Shown piece by piece: positions 22,896-34,900 of a stretch of 64,000 nt of DNA. The stretch is from assembly GCA_921293015.1 (NCBI GenBank), contig OV121095.1, forward strand, positions 38,165,484-38,229,483, in the 5' to 3' direction. Under the pieces are notes generated by a model. That model had not been told where the DNA came from and made no database searches. It saw only the letters and a list, made by a program, of their open reading frames with translations. Each line of letters begins with the position of its first letter. Positions within the stretch are counted from its first letter, which is position 1. Origin of the DNA: Phorcus lineatus. Lineage: Eukaryota; Mollusca; Gastropoda; Trochida; Trochidae. A program made the position numbers and the translations under genes.

Positions 22896-23764
22896 AGGAT
22901 TATAATGGCGTCACAGATCTTGTGTTCTTAATTAGGTAACGAGCAGAATTTATTCATCCACATCCTAAAACATACTGCAGAGCCGGCCAAAAGAGCCACG
23001 TTATTTTTCAGGATTAGAGATTTACTTACCTAACGTACCTATAAATTTCCTTTCTTACTAATCTTACATTTCTCAATTAAAAATTTTAAATCTTAATGTT
23101 AAATATATTTGCTAGTGACGACAAAAGTTATTCGATTCCATCAAATCAAGCAATTTACAGACCTTGACAACTTTTGTTGTTGTATGTTTTGATACTTTTA
23201 TTTACATGTACAATCACCGTGTTAATAATCAAACCTCGTAACGCTAACATTCTGCATCCCAACTACATCTAATTCAATGTGGTTCTCCTTATTTCAATCA
23301 TCATAACATAGAAAAATCAAGTTTTTTCCTATATCTGATCTCATTATGGGTCTAGTTATGTCTAATAGATATAAGCAATAGCAATAGTTATCAGCAATAG
23401 ATGTTTTAACTTTCCCTGTAAGAAACGCATCATTTCGCGCTCTTATATCATTTCCAAAAGTGAATATCCTTGATCCTATGTCATAAGAACAGACATTGCC
23501 GGTGCTGGCAAGTCTTATTGTGGTCTGAATTTGGTCTGTACATTTTTCCTAATCCACATGTTGAATGCCTACAATTAAATATCAATTCAATTCACTGCCG
23601 ATTGATTCTCTCCTCGTATCTATCAAGGTTTTTGCCTAACTAGTCAAAATACAAAAGTAGGGCCAGGCCCTTACCACAAGGTATACATTTTTTGACTTTC
23701 TTCCTTAGTCAAAGATGATTATTAAGGGCAACATATCGGAGTCGGTTTCAAAATTTTACAATTC

Positions 23765-23781
23765 GATGCTTACCTGAGATG
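23765..23781 (-). promoter_or_regulatory. Putative 3'-UTR splice donor after the FAM43A stop
   Basis: On the minus strand the TAG stop is followed by CATCTCAG and then GTAAGC, a near-perfect metazoan 5' splice site (CAG|GTAAGN). The exon/intron border would lie between 23774 and 23773. A junction this close to the stop (under 50 nt) would not be expected to trigger nonsense-mediated decay. No acceptor was identified, so use of the site is inference. Confidence 0.35.
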
Positions 23782-24801
23782 CTACATCTGGGTACTGCCT
23801 TCTATCTCGTCCCGAGGAGGGTCTCCGATGGGCAGCTCACAGACAGCCTCAACCTCGTCCTCATCTTCTTCCTCAACAAGACTGAGTCCTTCTCGTGGGT
23901 CCTGTTCCTGATCGTGGAAGCCCGATTCTGCAGACTCCTCATCAGAGTCTGTACTCCCGTGGCACAGTTTGATCTCCTCATTTTGCCGCAACTCGTCGAT
24001 GTCATTGCCGATCTCGACGTCAATGATGCGGTCAGTTAGACAGTCCGGGTTGAGGGTGTTGAGGGAAGCGGTGTCCGCGGTATGGAGGGTCAGTGCTGCC
24101 ACCATCTCGCTTGCACTCCCAAGGTTCTCGTTCTCGTCACACCCCAGGTCCTCGCACACGCAAAACTCCTCATGGTCGCACTCTTCGTGGTCCTCTGTTA
24201 TTGCGCCCAGCTTAGGGGCTGTGTTTGATTTGCTCACTGGAGGTTTAAAGTTTGTGGCTGTGCTCAGCATTTGTTTCCGTAACGGGAGGATAGAGCCTGT
24301 TTGAGGTAGAGATTTGGTTCTCTGTAGAACTAATCTTGAGTTCTGTTTCCGTACCTTCTCCCTCTGAAATTCTTTCAATGCGAAAGAGAGTTTTTCATGT
24401 AATTGAAGAGCCATAGATTTGGCTTTTAGTTCAGTTTTGCACAAAACAGCATGACATCTGAGTTCCATCTTCATCCGTTTGCCCTCGTGTCGGTACACCC
24501 ACACAAACACACGCGGGTAGTTCGGGTGAGCTATACAGTAGGATATCCTATGAGCTCGGTACTCCGTTAGTCCCTGTTCCTTAGTGTAGGCTTTCAGTCC
24601 AGAACCTGTCACCACTAGCTTCATCTCAAGCCCTGGATGGGCACTGCGTGTAAAGTAGTTGTTCCATATTATTGACACGGGCTTGTCAACACAACCCTCA
24701 CCTTTCATCATGGCGGTTTGCACATTTCCCAGGTAACGAACTTTGTAGGTAGGGTCCTGCTCGCTTATAGCGAGACTCTTCCGCCATCCGAAGAAACTCA
24801 T
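23782..24801 (-). CDS. FAM43A: FAM43A-like PID/PTB-domain protein, complete single-exon ORF
   Basis: The ORF encodes 339 residues from an ATG at 24801 to a TAG at 23784-23782. Residues about 14-148 form a phosphotyrosine-interaction (PID/PTB) domain. It opens with DPTYKVRYLGN (16-26), the characteristic first strand, then GEGC (34-37), YCIAHPNYPRVFVWVYRH (88-105) and ELRCHAVLC (113-121), and ends in the helix KAKSMALQLHEKLSFALKEF. A second FAM43 hallmark, KPPVSKSNTAPKLGAITED, lies at 186-204. The C-terminal third is acidic and low in complexity, as in vertebrate FAM43A. Length and lack of introns fit the family. PID domains bind NPxY-type peptides and act as cytoplasmic adaptors; the partner of FAM43 is not established. 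The first in-frame ATG is chosen because the PID starts directly after it. No neighbouring gene lies in the window. On the minus strand an AG|GTAAGC donor begins 8 nt past the stop, and an AATAAA lies at 23202-23197, so the 3' UTR may be spliced. Family identity is very secure; A versus B orthology is not resolved, since invertebrates may carry one ancestral gene. Confidence 0.95.
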   Translation of the reverse strand: MSFFGWRKSLAISEQDPTYKVRYLGNVQTAMMKGEGCVDKPVSIIWNNYFTRSAHPGLEMKLVVTGSGLKAYTKEQGLTEYRAHRISYCIAHPNYPRVFVWVYRHEGKRMKMELRCHAVLCKTELKAKSMALQLHEKLSFALKEFQREKVRKQNSRLVLQRTKSLPQTGSILPLRKQMLSTATNFKPPVSKSNTAPKLGAITEDHEECDHEEFCVCEDLGCDENENLGSASEMVAALTLHTADTASLNTLNPDCLTDRIIDVEIGNDIDELRQNEEIKLCHGSTDSDEESAESGFHDQEQDPREGLSLVEEEDEDEVEAVCELPIGDPPRDEIEGSTQM

Positions 24802-24849
24802 GATGAGTTTGTAAAGTTTTCACACTGTAGATCACACCGTCCTGCGAGT

Positions 24850-25560
24850 AACTCGGGGGAATGTGTCACTACTCCGCACCACGCATAGTGGGCCAGGTAG
24901 CCTCGCGGAGTTAAGATCGATGCAGTAACTCAACAACAGTCCTACCTATGGGACACTGGATCAGTCGACGAGTAAGATCAACTCGTGTACAGTATCCAGT
25001 CCTTCCCACTTCCACACTACTGTCCTAATGAAGGAACACCTCGTCTCAATCACTCAAGTACCGGCGGGCTGGATCGCTTGTCGTCTGAGCGCCGTCATTT
25101 TACCTTCGTCTGTCACGGCTACCTGGCATCTAAATATAACAGTGTGACACAGCCTGTGTTGATTCGTGTGTCACGTGGTATGAAGCCCGCGCGTCCATTG
25201 GCTGTGTTGGTTATTACTCGATTCACTGAAGGAAATCGGGTTGACATTGTTCAGTGGTAGCATTACAAGGATTATTACAGGTAGAGAGTGTAATGTCCGA
25301 CATTAGTAAACTGTATTCGACCCTGGGGGTGGGGCGGAATGTGTGTCCCCCTCGTGTAGTCGCATCACCCTCATCTGTACACTGTTGATTCGCGCACCTG
25401 TAGCGTTCAGGCTTTGTCTAGGGCAGTTCAGGGAGTGGACACGCATAGTTTGTTTACGACACAGTGACATTGTATGGGTACTTCACTAACCGCCCTCCTT
25501 CCTTCACTGGGTCAAGGTAAACTGCGTCTGTAGGTGTATGGTAGTCAGAGACAAAGCGGC
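24850..25560. other. GC/CpG-richer region upstream of FAM43A
   Basis: The composition shifts sharply from the surrounding AT-rich DNA. It holds the candidate promoter and a GCGCACCTGT motif at 25392-25401. ORFs here overlap the presumed 5' UTR and promoter and look incidental. Confidence 0.5.
25131..25201 (-). promoter_or_regulatory. Candidate FAM43A core promoter (CCAAT, E-box, TATA-like)
   Basis: Reading the minus strand towards FAM43A, a CCAATGG box (25201-25195) is followed by a CACGTG E-box (25177-25172) and a TATA-like GTTATATTTA (25140-25131). The spacing of about 60 bp between CCAAT and TATA is typical of animal promoters and would place transcription start near 25100, giving a 5' UTR of about 300 nt. 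The surrounding 24.8-25.5 kb is clearly richer in GC and CpG than flanking DNA. No transcript data support it. Confidence 0.3.
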
Positions 25561-25849
25561 ACTAGTGCAGGAATCAAAACTAGGCCTACTTACAGATCTG
25601 CGTCTCGGTCGTTTTTTGTTGAATTAAACAACGGAAACAGTCGAAAGAATGATATCGTGTGTGTTTTAGAGGAAATAGAAATTGCAGTAAATAATCATAT
25701 AATTTCATATTGTTAAAATTCAGATTATTTACAACTGGGTTTTTTTATCGGATATGCTTGGTTAGATAAACTCCTTTGTGCAAAGTTTCATTTTGAAGAA
25801 GTGTGATTGTGATATTGGAACGTAATGTGCTTTTTATAAATGGGTTGCC

Positions 25850-25855
<6 letters not shown>

Positions 25856-25937
<82 letters not shown>
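25856..25937. repeat. (AT)n microsatellite
   Basis: About 41 uninterrupted AT dinucleotides. The array ends where the 25.94-26.42 kb MITE-like element begins. Confidence 0.98.
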
Positions 25938-25939
<2 letters not shown>

Positions 25940-26418
25940 GATGTGGTAGGGAAATGAGTGTCTTTCATTTTCTCATTACGTAAACTACACAAAATATCAC
26001 ATGACCTGAGTTAAGTTCAAAATGCCTATCTAAAGTTGCTTTATCTCTTAAATGACAAAATTATGAAATTTTCTTGTTTTCGATTGTAAATCAAAACCTA
26101 TTATATAAAAGTTAAGGAGTCGAAATTCAACGTCCGATTTACACGTGTATTGGTTTAATGACCTATTAAGCAATACAAGCCCATATATCTCGTTGTGTCT
26201 AATATTGATTAGTTTCCAAAACATGTTTGAATCATTGGCGCACGCAATTGTCCGGTTTTCGATCTTAAATCTTGACGTTTTTCTTGTTTATAGTCACTTT
26301 GCTGACTGGTAAGGTTTGAGATGTTAATTTTCAGAAACAACCAATACTTGTCGATAAAATTAAAACCGTTTTTTAATTTTGAGATATTTGACTTATTAAC
26401 ATACTCTTTGCTCCTTTT
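25937..26418 (+). mobile_element. TTAA-type MITE family, copy 1
   Basis: Shares with the 45348-45828 element the segment TCTAAAGTTGC (about 26031), the TTGGCGCACGCAATTGTCCGG core (about 26235) and the right part ending ACATACTCTTTGCTCC. The inferred length is about 480 bp, as in the other copies. The left end abuts an (AT)n array and the terminal TTAA is not preserved. Confidence 0.7.
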
Positions 26419-26419
26419 T

Positions 26420-28285
26420 ACACTGAAAACAATATGAATTGAAATGTTGTAAAGCCTCTAATAAGACATATGCATGATGAATGGCAAGTTTTCTCATTTA
26501 TTTTGTATATCAAATATTTTAATCTTAAGTTATATTAAAATGGCCTCTAAATGTTTATTATTGAATTATGAATGAAAATCCAAAGTAAAAGCGTATTTGA
26601 ATTCAATTCATAAAACGGTTGAAAAACACTTTATAGGTTATAAAGTATTACTTATCTTTCTTTCGTTTCTCCTCTTTTCTGCAGAGAAGGGATTTTGACA
26701 ATTTACATATCACTTTCAAAAATCATTTGAACATTGCAAACCGTAGAGGCGTCCTTTTTTAACTAACAATATAAACGTTCAGAATATTTTTTAGGGCTTC
26801 AAGTGTAAGTTTTCTTTATTACCCATTAATTTCATTCAATTCGAATAGCGTAAAACCAACAGAAAGACAGCCAACTTTCTTTTTGACTGTCTTTTCAAGC
26901 GAACTCAAGAATCTCTTTAAAGCGTTTCCAATATACCAGATAGTGATGCATATGCACCAGAAAGAACTTAAGAACAGTTCTCGTCACATCTCGAATTTCA
27001 TGTATTCCCACCTACACAGGCTAACATTGCAGGATAGACATCGTAAGGTACATCGGTGTATATTCTAACTCAAACAATCTCCAACATGTGAAGAGAATAT
27101 TATTTGTGAAACTTTGCACCTCGTTTATAGATGAGATATTCAAAGTAATCTTATGTATCAATGTTAATGCCCTTTTGACTTAAATAATGTTTTCACGGTG
27201 CTTAATACCACCTACAGGACCGAGAAGAATACTAAGTGTTAGATTTCTAGCCTCACTCAGTCGGGCATGTTTACAATCTGCCGATCACTGTAAATAAATA
27301 CGGGTACATTTGTATCTACTTGAGGTGGCAAATGGGCCTGGTAGTACCATTAACTGACGACCCACTGTCAGATATATGCTCCTTGAATGTGCGTACGTGT
27401 ACATTCGTTAAACATAGGTTATGGATTGCATTCTTTATGATTAGTAGTGGAGATGATTTACAGCGATATGTCAGATGAAATATACTCGTTTATTGTGTTT
27501 CTATACAGTTACCTCATCGTTTATGGTATTGAATTAGTAGGTAGACGTTTCAATGATTCTCATCCGAATGAAACTAGATTTCAAGGTGATCTTTAGTTTT
27601 TAATGAAAAAGTCTGTAATGTTTATGTTAAGGTTGTAAAACATTCACGAATTTGCTATACTATTTTCTATGTTTTCGTTGACCATATTTGTTATATAACC
27701 AGGTTTATATATTATGTATTAAATCATCAGATGTGTAATCATGACACGAGCATCAAAGCATTTCCCCTTCGAAAACAGACAAACTGAATTAAGAATGAAA
27801 ATGCATATAAGCACTCACCAACTCTAAACAATAAATTATTTTCACATACACTTCTATATCTACTGGTACGTTAGAATGGTGTATGCGTTTCTCCAGTTTA
27901 GTATATCAAATTTATTCGGGATGTATTTTTTTTTTAAAGATTATTAAGATTCAAGATTTTTATTTAAGACGATTATAATATTTTTGTGATTAAAGTGAAG
28001 AAAAACTGAATAATAATCATACATTTTTTCTCTCCTGTTGAAGATACCGCTGTTACATAACAATACATCTACAATGTTATTTCACATAGGGAAATTTTAA
28101 CATCGCATTCTGACCAATTGATGTCCTAACGACTAAGTACGAAATGAGTTCGATATTTAGTGAATTTGGCTCTACACAAATTGAAAATAGTTTTTAATTA
28201 ATATTCCTTACTTGTCTGGTACAATTTTATTATCACCCATGCCATTCGCAGTACCACCCATGGTTCGCTCCAGCCGATCCTCGCA
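26420..28285. other. Non-coding stretch
   Basis: AT-rich, no gene or repeat recognised. Confidence 0.5.
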
Positions 28286-28401
28286 AGTTTCACCCCAATG
28301 CATAGCCACAAAGGTGTTGTGGGCTTTCTCCATGCAATAATACAAGCATCTGCGATATTAGCGCAATACTTTCGAATGCGGCTTTAAACCTCATTACACC
28401 T
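28285..28401 (+). repeat. Dispersed ~115-bp repeat, copy 1
   Basis: Aligns with 50782-50894 through AATGCATNGCNAC, GTGTTGT, CTTTCTCC, TGCA, TAATAC and AACCTCA at nearly constant spacing. It is followed here by a CACC-rich stretch (28400-28430). The family is unknown and there is no coding frame. Confidence 0.7.
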
Positions 28402-28588
28402 CACACCACCTCACCCCCACCTCACCTTTCCATTAGATTCCTACAACGATAACAGGAAGAGGGCCCGGTTCCATTTTGACGGTCTGCCAAAGTAACATTA
28501 TTTGAAATTGGATTATGACGTCATAACGGACGACATAAGGATACTCCTGCTGAAGCAGTGGCTGTTATGCAAAAGTAATATGGGTATG

Positions 28589-28593
<5 letters not shown>

Positions 28594-28671
<78 letters not shown>
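28594..28671. repeat. (AT)n microsatellite left of fold-back
   Basis: About 38 AT dinucleotides. Translates as alternating Ile/Tyr in a spurious minus-strand ORF. Confidence 0.97.
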
Positions 28672-28674
<3 letters not shown>

Positions 28675-28700
28675 AAGAAGGTCTCACGTGAAGTAAAAAG

Positions 28701-28878
28701 ATATTTGAAATAAAATACTTCAGACGACACTTGCTGTAGATATTTTAATGATGACTGGATGCGTCGCATTTCGACTTGATAACACTGTTGAAAAGACTTG
28801 TTATCAAGTCGAAATGCGACGCATCCAGTCATCATTAAAATGATATCTACAGCAAGTGTCGTCTGAAGTATTTTATTT

Positions 28879-28885
<7 letters not shown>
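28701..28885. repeat. Near-perfect 83/86-bp fold-back
   Basis: The left arm 28701-28783 and right arm 28800-28885 are exact reverse complements apart from one 3-nt indel (GATATT versus GATATCATT). The loop is 16 nt. Such identity implies very recent origin, or sequence kept identical by gene conversion. It is bounded on both sides by (AT)n arrays. Confidence 0.95.

Positions 28886-28923
<38 letters not shown>
28882..28923. repeat. (AT)n microsatellite right of fold-back
   Basis: About 20 AT dinucleotides directly joined to the right arm. Confidence 0.95.
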
Positions 28924-28924
<1 letters not shown>

Positions 28925-28926
<2 letters not shown>

Positions 28927-31900
28927 AATTTTGTAAGAATTAATCTTATGAAAATTTCTTTGTGTAATACGTATTGAGTATCGACATATAAAGCTCCCTA
29001 AAACCTCAACAAGAGCAGTGCCCAATTATTCAGATTAATAAATGTTCAACTTACAAGGATCCTTAGGAGTGACGGAAATTTCGGAAACAATACAAGGGGA
29101 ATGTCAAGTGATCGGATCAGCATCAAGTTTCTGAAACCTTTGCAAGAAATATGACAAATTATACAGATTGACAAAATGAATAACTGACAAGGCTTTATAG
29201 AAATAACTGTTGCTTAAACGTAACACGGGCCATGCAACTGTACAGAGAGGCCTGCCCCGGACGCACCTGTAGATGAAAGGTCACGTGCATCATTAGTTGA
29301 CACCTGGTCGTGTCTCACCTCACCGTGCAGGTAACACTGCTACCTGAGACAAGGTGTGAACCCCATCAGTTACCAGGGGAGGGGAGGGCAGGGGGACAGG
29401 TGACAGAAAGTTTCTCCTCCCGAAGACATGTTTCACCCAGCTAGTCTTGTAGTTCCGACCGATGCAGTGCGAGGTCATCTGTCAGGGTGAACCATGTCGT
29501 GTAAGCGACCACCTCTGAAATAGCTTACAGCTTCCACAAGCCAGTTAGGTTTCAACTGTCTTGATTCTGATATTATCTCTATATTTGGTCCCAAAACTAT
29601 CAATATTTCACTAAATTATGTGTTAACAACCCACTGTTAATATTTAAGCGTAAACGTTTACCTTTTTTATTGTGAAACCAATAGACATGAAGGCACAAAG
29701 TATGAAGAGGTTGTAAATCCATAAACTACCATTGTCCTCCTTATAATGTCAACTTCATAAACACACTTATTATCGAAGTAAGATTCATCCCTCAAGATTG
29801 CATTGAAGTATGTTTCCACGAGTAACTAGGTTCATCGTGACCGGAATGAAATTTTAACTCTAAATGAAAATAGGCCTATCTAGGCACATTTTACTGGAAA
29901 CAATTTCTTGAAGTTATTTTTACGACCATATTGGGTCTCTTGTTGTCTCTTTGTCATTCACCATACAACCGAACAAGAGGTAGCCGAGAAGCGTAGTTAG
30001 AAATAAAAATAAAGAAATTGATATCAATTAATTTAACTTGTATTATCACACCTACATCAAAATGCCTTTGAATGAATTTCTTTAAAAATATGGATGTTTG
30101 AATTCATTTTAAAGACAATCAAGATTACAATGATTAATGTCTCCATTGTCGTGTAAGCACTTATCATTTTCCGTTCATTGTGATATATAATGAGTATAAT
30201 AATTCCCTTGTCTTTACTGAGTACTAGTAGGCTTTCCACTTTTTAATGTCCCTGTTTGGAGGGTTAGTTGTTGACCCATGATAACGTGCTGATTATGTTG
30301 GAATCGAATGTAAATTTCTTATCAGACATAAGAATACAAAATTATCAGGTCGAATAAAGAAACAAAGTTTAACCCCCCTCCCCCCATTGTTATCCTATAG
30401 GTACCCCTCTTTTCAAAATTCCTTAAGAACACACTTATTACCTTCTCTTGATAGTTTATCCATACCTTAAAGACATCACATGCATGGAAACTTCTAACTT
30501 ACATAAACTAATAACGCCGTTCATTAACTCCAATATTTACTTTGACTGAAATAGAACTTGAAAGTAGAACGATATATTTCATTTCGGCGAAGTACTACTA
30601 ACTATTTCACAGGGATATTTTGTTCCAACCAGCTTCTAGGGTGTTGCATCTACAAAAGCAAATATCGTGCTGCGAGTACGAGTTTTCGAGCGAGACCCCC
30701 GATACTGATAAACCGATAGGCAATTTCGGTCGACTTGTTTACTCAAACCATCTCCAACCGCGTACAGTTGTACCACGATTATGACTTATAAAAAATGAAA
30801 AAATATTAAAGGTATTTAGAGAAAATTGGATTTTTTCATCAAAAGGATTGAAATTAGACAGACATTGAGGTGCTGCTCGATTAGCATTCAACATAAAGTG
30901 TACATCTATCATAATTCCTTATAGAACTTACTGGTATAAGCGACCAGGAGGCTATTTTGATAGAGGTCCACCATTTTCGTCCTCAACCTCCAATTGCCCG
31001 TATTTTGGGTACGAGCATCTGGTGACCATACGAGTCCTCATTTAAATCAATCACAAAACTCATCATCTTACTTTGGACTTAAAAAATTTAATTGTGCTAC
31101 CGACAAGTCTGATTAGACGATATGTTTATTCGAAAGAAAGAGAAGACATGGGGATATTTGGGCTTGAGTGTCGAAAATGCATCACGTTTTAAACACGATG
31201 ATAATGTTCTGCTCTTAAATATTTTGCTTAAATTGACAAACTTACATATACTCTGCGACAAGTTATCCAATTTTATATGAGGCGTCATAGAACAAACTGT
31301 ACGAGAATTTCCCAATTATTTTAAAAATGTACTTATAAATGTTTAATCTCCTGTTTTGAGTTAGCCATGTTTACAGGTAAGTGTTTACATATAGCTGGTT
31401 GAAGTCGACTGTCGCGCTAGGTCACGCAATAGCAAGGAGTTATTCGATAAGACACTTATCACTACTTACCTACGTAACGCTGTGGCTTTTATTAGATAGA
31501 CTAGCAATCTATGTATATTGCGTATTAATGTGTTTTATTGTACAACCCAAATCACGCTTGCGTCTCATGGAACATATATCAGAAACATACGTACATGTGA
31601 TATATCAACAACTTTAATTGATATTAATCTTAGAGAGTATCTCGACACTTCCTACCAAAAGGGTTAAGGGTGTTTCCTTGTGTGAAGCTAATTGTAGGAG
31701 GATGTTAGGGTGAGTGATTTTTAGGGAAAACCACCATCATTAATTAATACATTAATATATTGCGGCGGCATGTATGATAAATGGAAGAAGACCCGAGACA
31801 GTATCACGGCTTACTTATTCCAATAAATACACTGTTTGACAAGCAAACCGTTTGTTCTAGTACTGTTCTAGTTAGTTAAATAATCAAATTGTTGATCTTT

Positions 31901-34900
31901 GAGATATTTGATAATGTAAAAATTTAAATTGTTTCATTCAGATATCATTATTGCTTTCTTTAGAAAATTACCATGTTTCTAACCAACAAATATGACATAT
32001 AATTTAGTTCAGTTTATATTTTTTCACAAGTATGTCGAAAGGTTATTTCCACATTGACTGTATTCAAAGTTTCTAGAACATATAAAATTTATTAGCATAT
32101 ACTAAGCCTAGCTATATATCAATAAGAGTCGTTAGTAGATTTCCCGACACACGTGTTTCACGCCTGCTGACATTAAAGAGAGACTTAAAGGTTTAGCACG
32201 ACTCCTATCTTCAATCAAATATCTACATCTGCTTTGGAAATGTCAAACTACTTAAGGACTTGTATTAGATCATCTAAGCGTCATCAGTCTGCTCGGGTCT
32301 GTAAAGAATATCTCTGTATATCTTCACCTAACCATCGCCAGAGACTTCTAGCGTCTGTATGGAACTGTAGGTTTTATCCAGACACTTTTAGAATAAATAA
32401 ATATATGAATAAAATATAAATAATCTTTGGCAAACGTGGAAATCTATGTACAGCGCATGAAGTGCATTTGCTCCAATCATACCGAACCCCCAAATAGTAA
32501 GAAGTGTACGAAAAAGTCTATAGTCTACATATATACAATGTTTATGCACAGCGAAGCATGTACCATTGACCCTCATGTTGTAAGATAGAAACTATTGAGA
32601 ACTGTATCTGGTATCAAGTCAAATATTTTCAAAATTGCCATTTTATTGATTTTATCTGTATTAACGTATTTTACCAATTTCCAAACATTATAACAACAAG
32701 CTCATATTCAACAAAAATGTATCAGGCGTACTTAGTTCGATTAGGCGGAGCTTCAAAATGTTCTTGACACCAGCTTGATTGAGAGGCTTTTGATGATAGG
32801 CGTATGTTGATGACGTTAGATATGTCGAACTTTAAAAAGTCTGCTGTTTACCGAGTTGTAGTGGTTGTTTCTGAAAATTAGCATATTGATACTTGTGAGT
32901 TGAGTAAAATGACAATAAACAGTTAAAAGTCGAGATTAATGATTATTTAGACATAAATAAAGGACATGTGGTATTTAGCTCTTACATTGCCATCTGTGAA
33001 CTGAAGTACGATGCTAATATTAGTAGACCAAAGTTTAATGGTTTTGATTTGGTAATGCTCGTCAAATCTCAAAATATTTAACCACCTTAGTAGAATCGTG
33101 TTATGCAAAGCAACGTCCATAAGCCACGTATGAACGCTTTACATAATACTGATATCCAAACTAAACAAAACTAAAAGTTGACCAGTCAAGTGCATCTTAT
33201 GTTAAAACTTGCTTCAAAGTTAAAGCCGTTAGAACAACTCAGGAGCTGGATCAGTATGTAATGTTCCCTTGTGTAACTTGATCAATAGGCTAGGCAATAC
33301 GAGGCTGGAGAACGGGCACCTGTTAAACTAAGGCACGGTGTATGTTGTTACATAAGTCGATGTGTGTAGATGTACAGCGAGGCGTACAGAGTGGAGACAG
33401 GTGATGTAACATGGTCACTGTTACATGGGTTGGTTACATCATGTAAGCTACAGGTCAATGATCTATGGACATTGTACCCGTGTGTGCGTATCTAGAGAAA
33501 TGTCTACTCTTGGTGTTACGTTGCGTATTTTACCTCCCCCGCCTTAACTCGCTCGAATTATACAACGGTTAACCCTTACTTCAACATGTTTATCTGTTAT
33601 GATTCTCCTGTCCATCTCAGGTGTTGATTTCAAATTATTTATTGAAAGATGATGACCTCTCATCCATCTCATTTATTGTATTCCAATGTATTTCAGATTG
33701 CTTATAACGTTAGAGAAAAAATTAAATATGAATTTAATCTTTATGAATTGAACCATTAATTTCAATGACGACAGTCATCGAAAGGCATGGTTTGTGACAC
33801 TTTGTCCTCAGGTAAGCCATGAGAAGAGACTTCCTTCAACCAAGGCGATTCTTGTCAGGGATAGAGTGACATTGGACTATGTAAATATCTAAATTCTCGG
33901 CAACAAAACCGGAATCGTCATACACTTGGGAAATCAATACTGAAAAATGTTTATTTGCCTAGCTTTGTCGAACTACTTATGTATAAAGGTCTTGAGTCTA
34001 GTTCTTAGTACTCAATGTACTCCTCAATGTGCTTGCTTTAATTAACGTTGTAACCATGTCGGTATACAAGTCTTACATTGTATAACATGCAGTGGACTCC
34101 TTTTACAAAGCACTGCGTTATCGATGGTCGCTTCGTTATCTTTAATGAACAGTTAAAAAATGAGAGGACAGGTTCATTCCTTCGTAAATGTAGCTTTCCA
34201 AAGGGAGCCAGTTTTCATGGATTAGCTAAATCACAAGAACAAAATTTCCTAAACGTTTAGAGCTCTTGACCAGTTCATATACGGTGGTATGAAAGGAAAT
34301 ACACCACAATCCCGAACCAGAAATGCATTTCTCCAAGTATACACAATTAACATTAGCAGGAAACTATACTTAACGTTAAATGTTAAACGTAATTTTTTTT
34401 GGTTGGAGCTCGTGAGAGCTCCAACCCTATGGAACAGGCTATTTCGGAACCAATGGAGGGCTCAGCTTAATGCGCATGCCCAAAGGGAATGCTGGTATAG
34501 TTGTTGTCATGGTAATGCTTATGCTATAACGCCGTTGGTTACCTCTATGCAGAAGATATGCTCCACTCCAATGTGTAGAGGCAAGATATCGGTTACAAGC
34601 TTGCTGCCTCGAGAAGACGCTCTGTGATAACACAGTTGGTGTGGCTGTATATATATCTAAACACCAGTGCCAGAGCGTTTGCTATAAATAACTGGGATGT
34701 CCCCCATAGCAGGAAAGGGCTGCCTGGGAGCACTGATAAGTCAGGTTTTGCTATTGTTAGTGTCTGCTCTAGTGTCATGTACAAAAGTGGTGTAATGACA
34801 AGTTAAAAGATGAAAAAGATAAGAATAGAATTTCACATCCAATGTTTAACATGATCCCCATGTGAACTAGGAAACTGTCTAAACTTCAATTGCTTGCTGA

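Noticed and set aside
23802..24304. Other-frame ORFs overlapping FAM43A
   Set aside because: Shadows of the real gene, which has a clear family match in its own frame.
24985..25260. 91-codon plus ORF upstream of FAM43A
   Set aside because: Lies in the presumed promoter/5' UTR, has no domain, and is explained by low stop frequency in GC-richer DNA.
28521..28835. 104-codon minus ORF with Ile/Tyr run
   Set aside because: It is a read-through of the (AT)n array and the fold-back arm.
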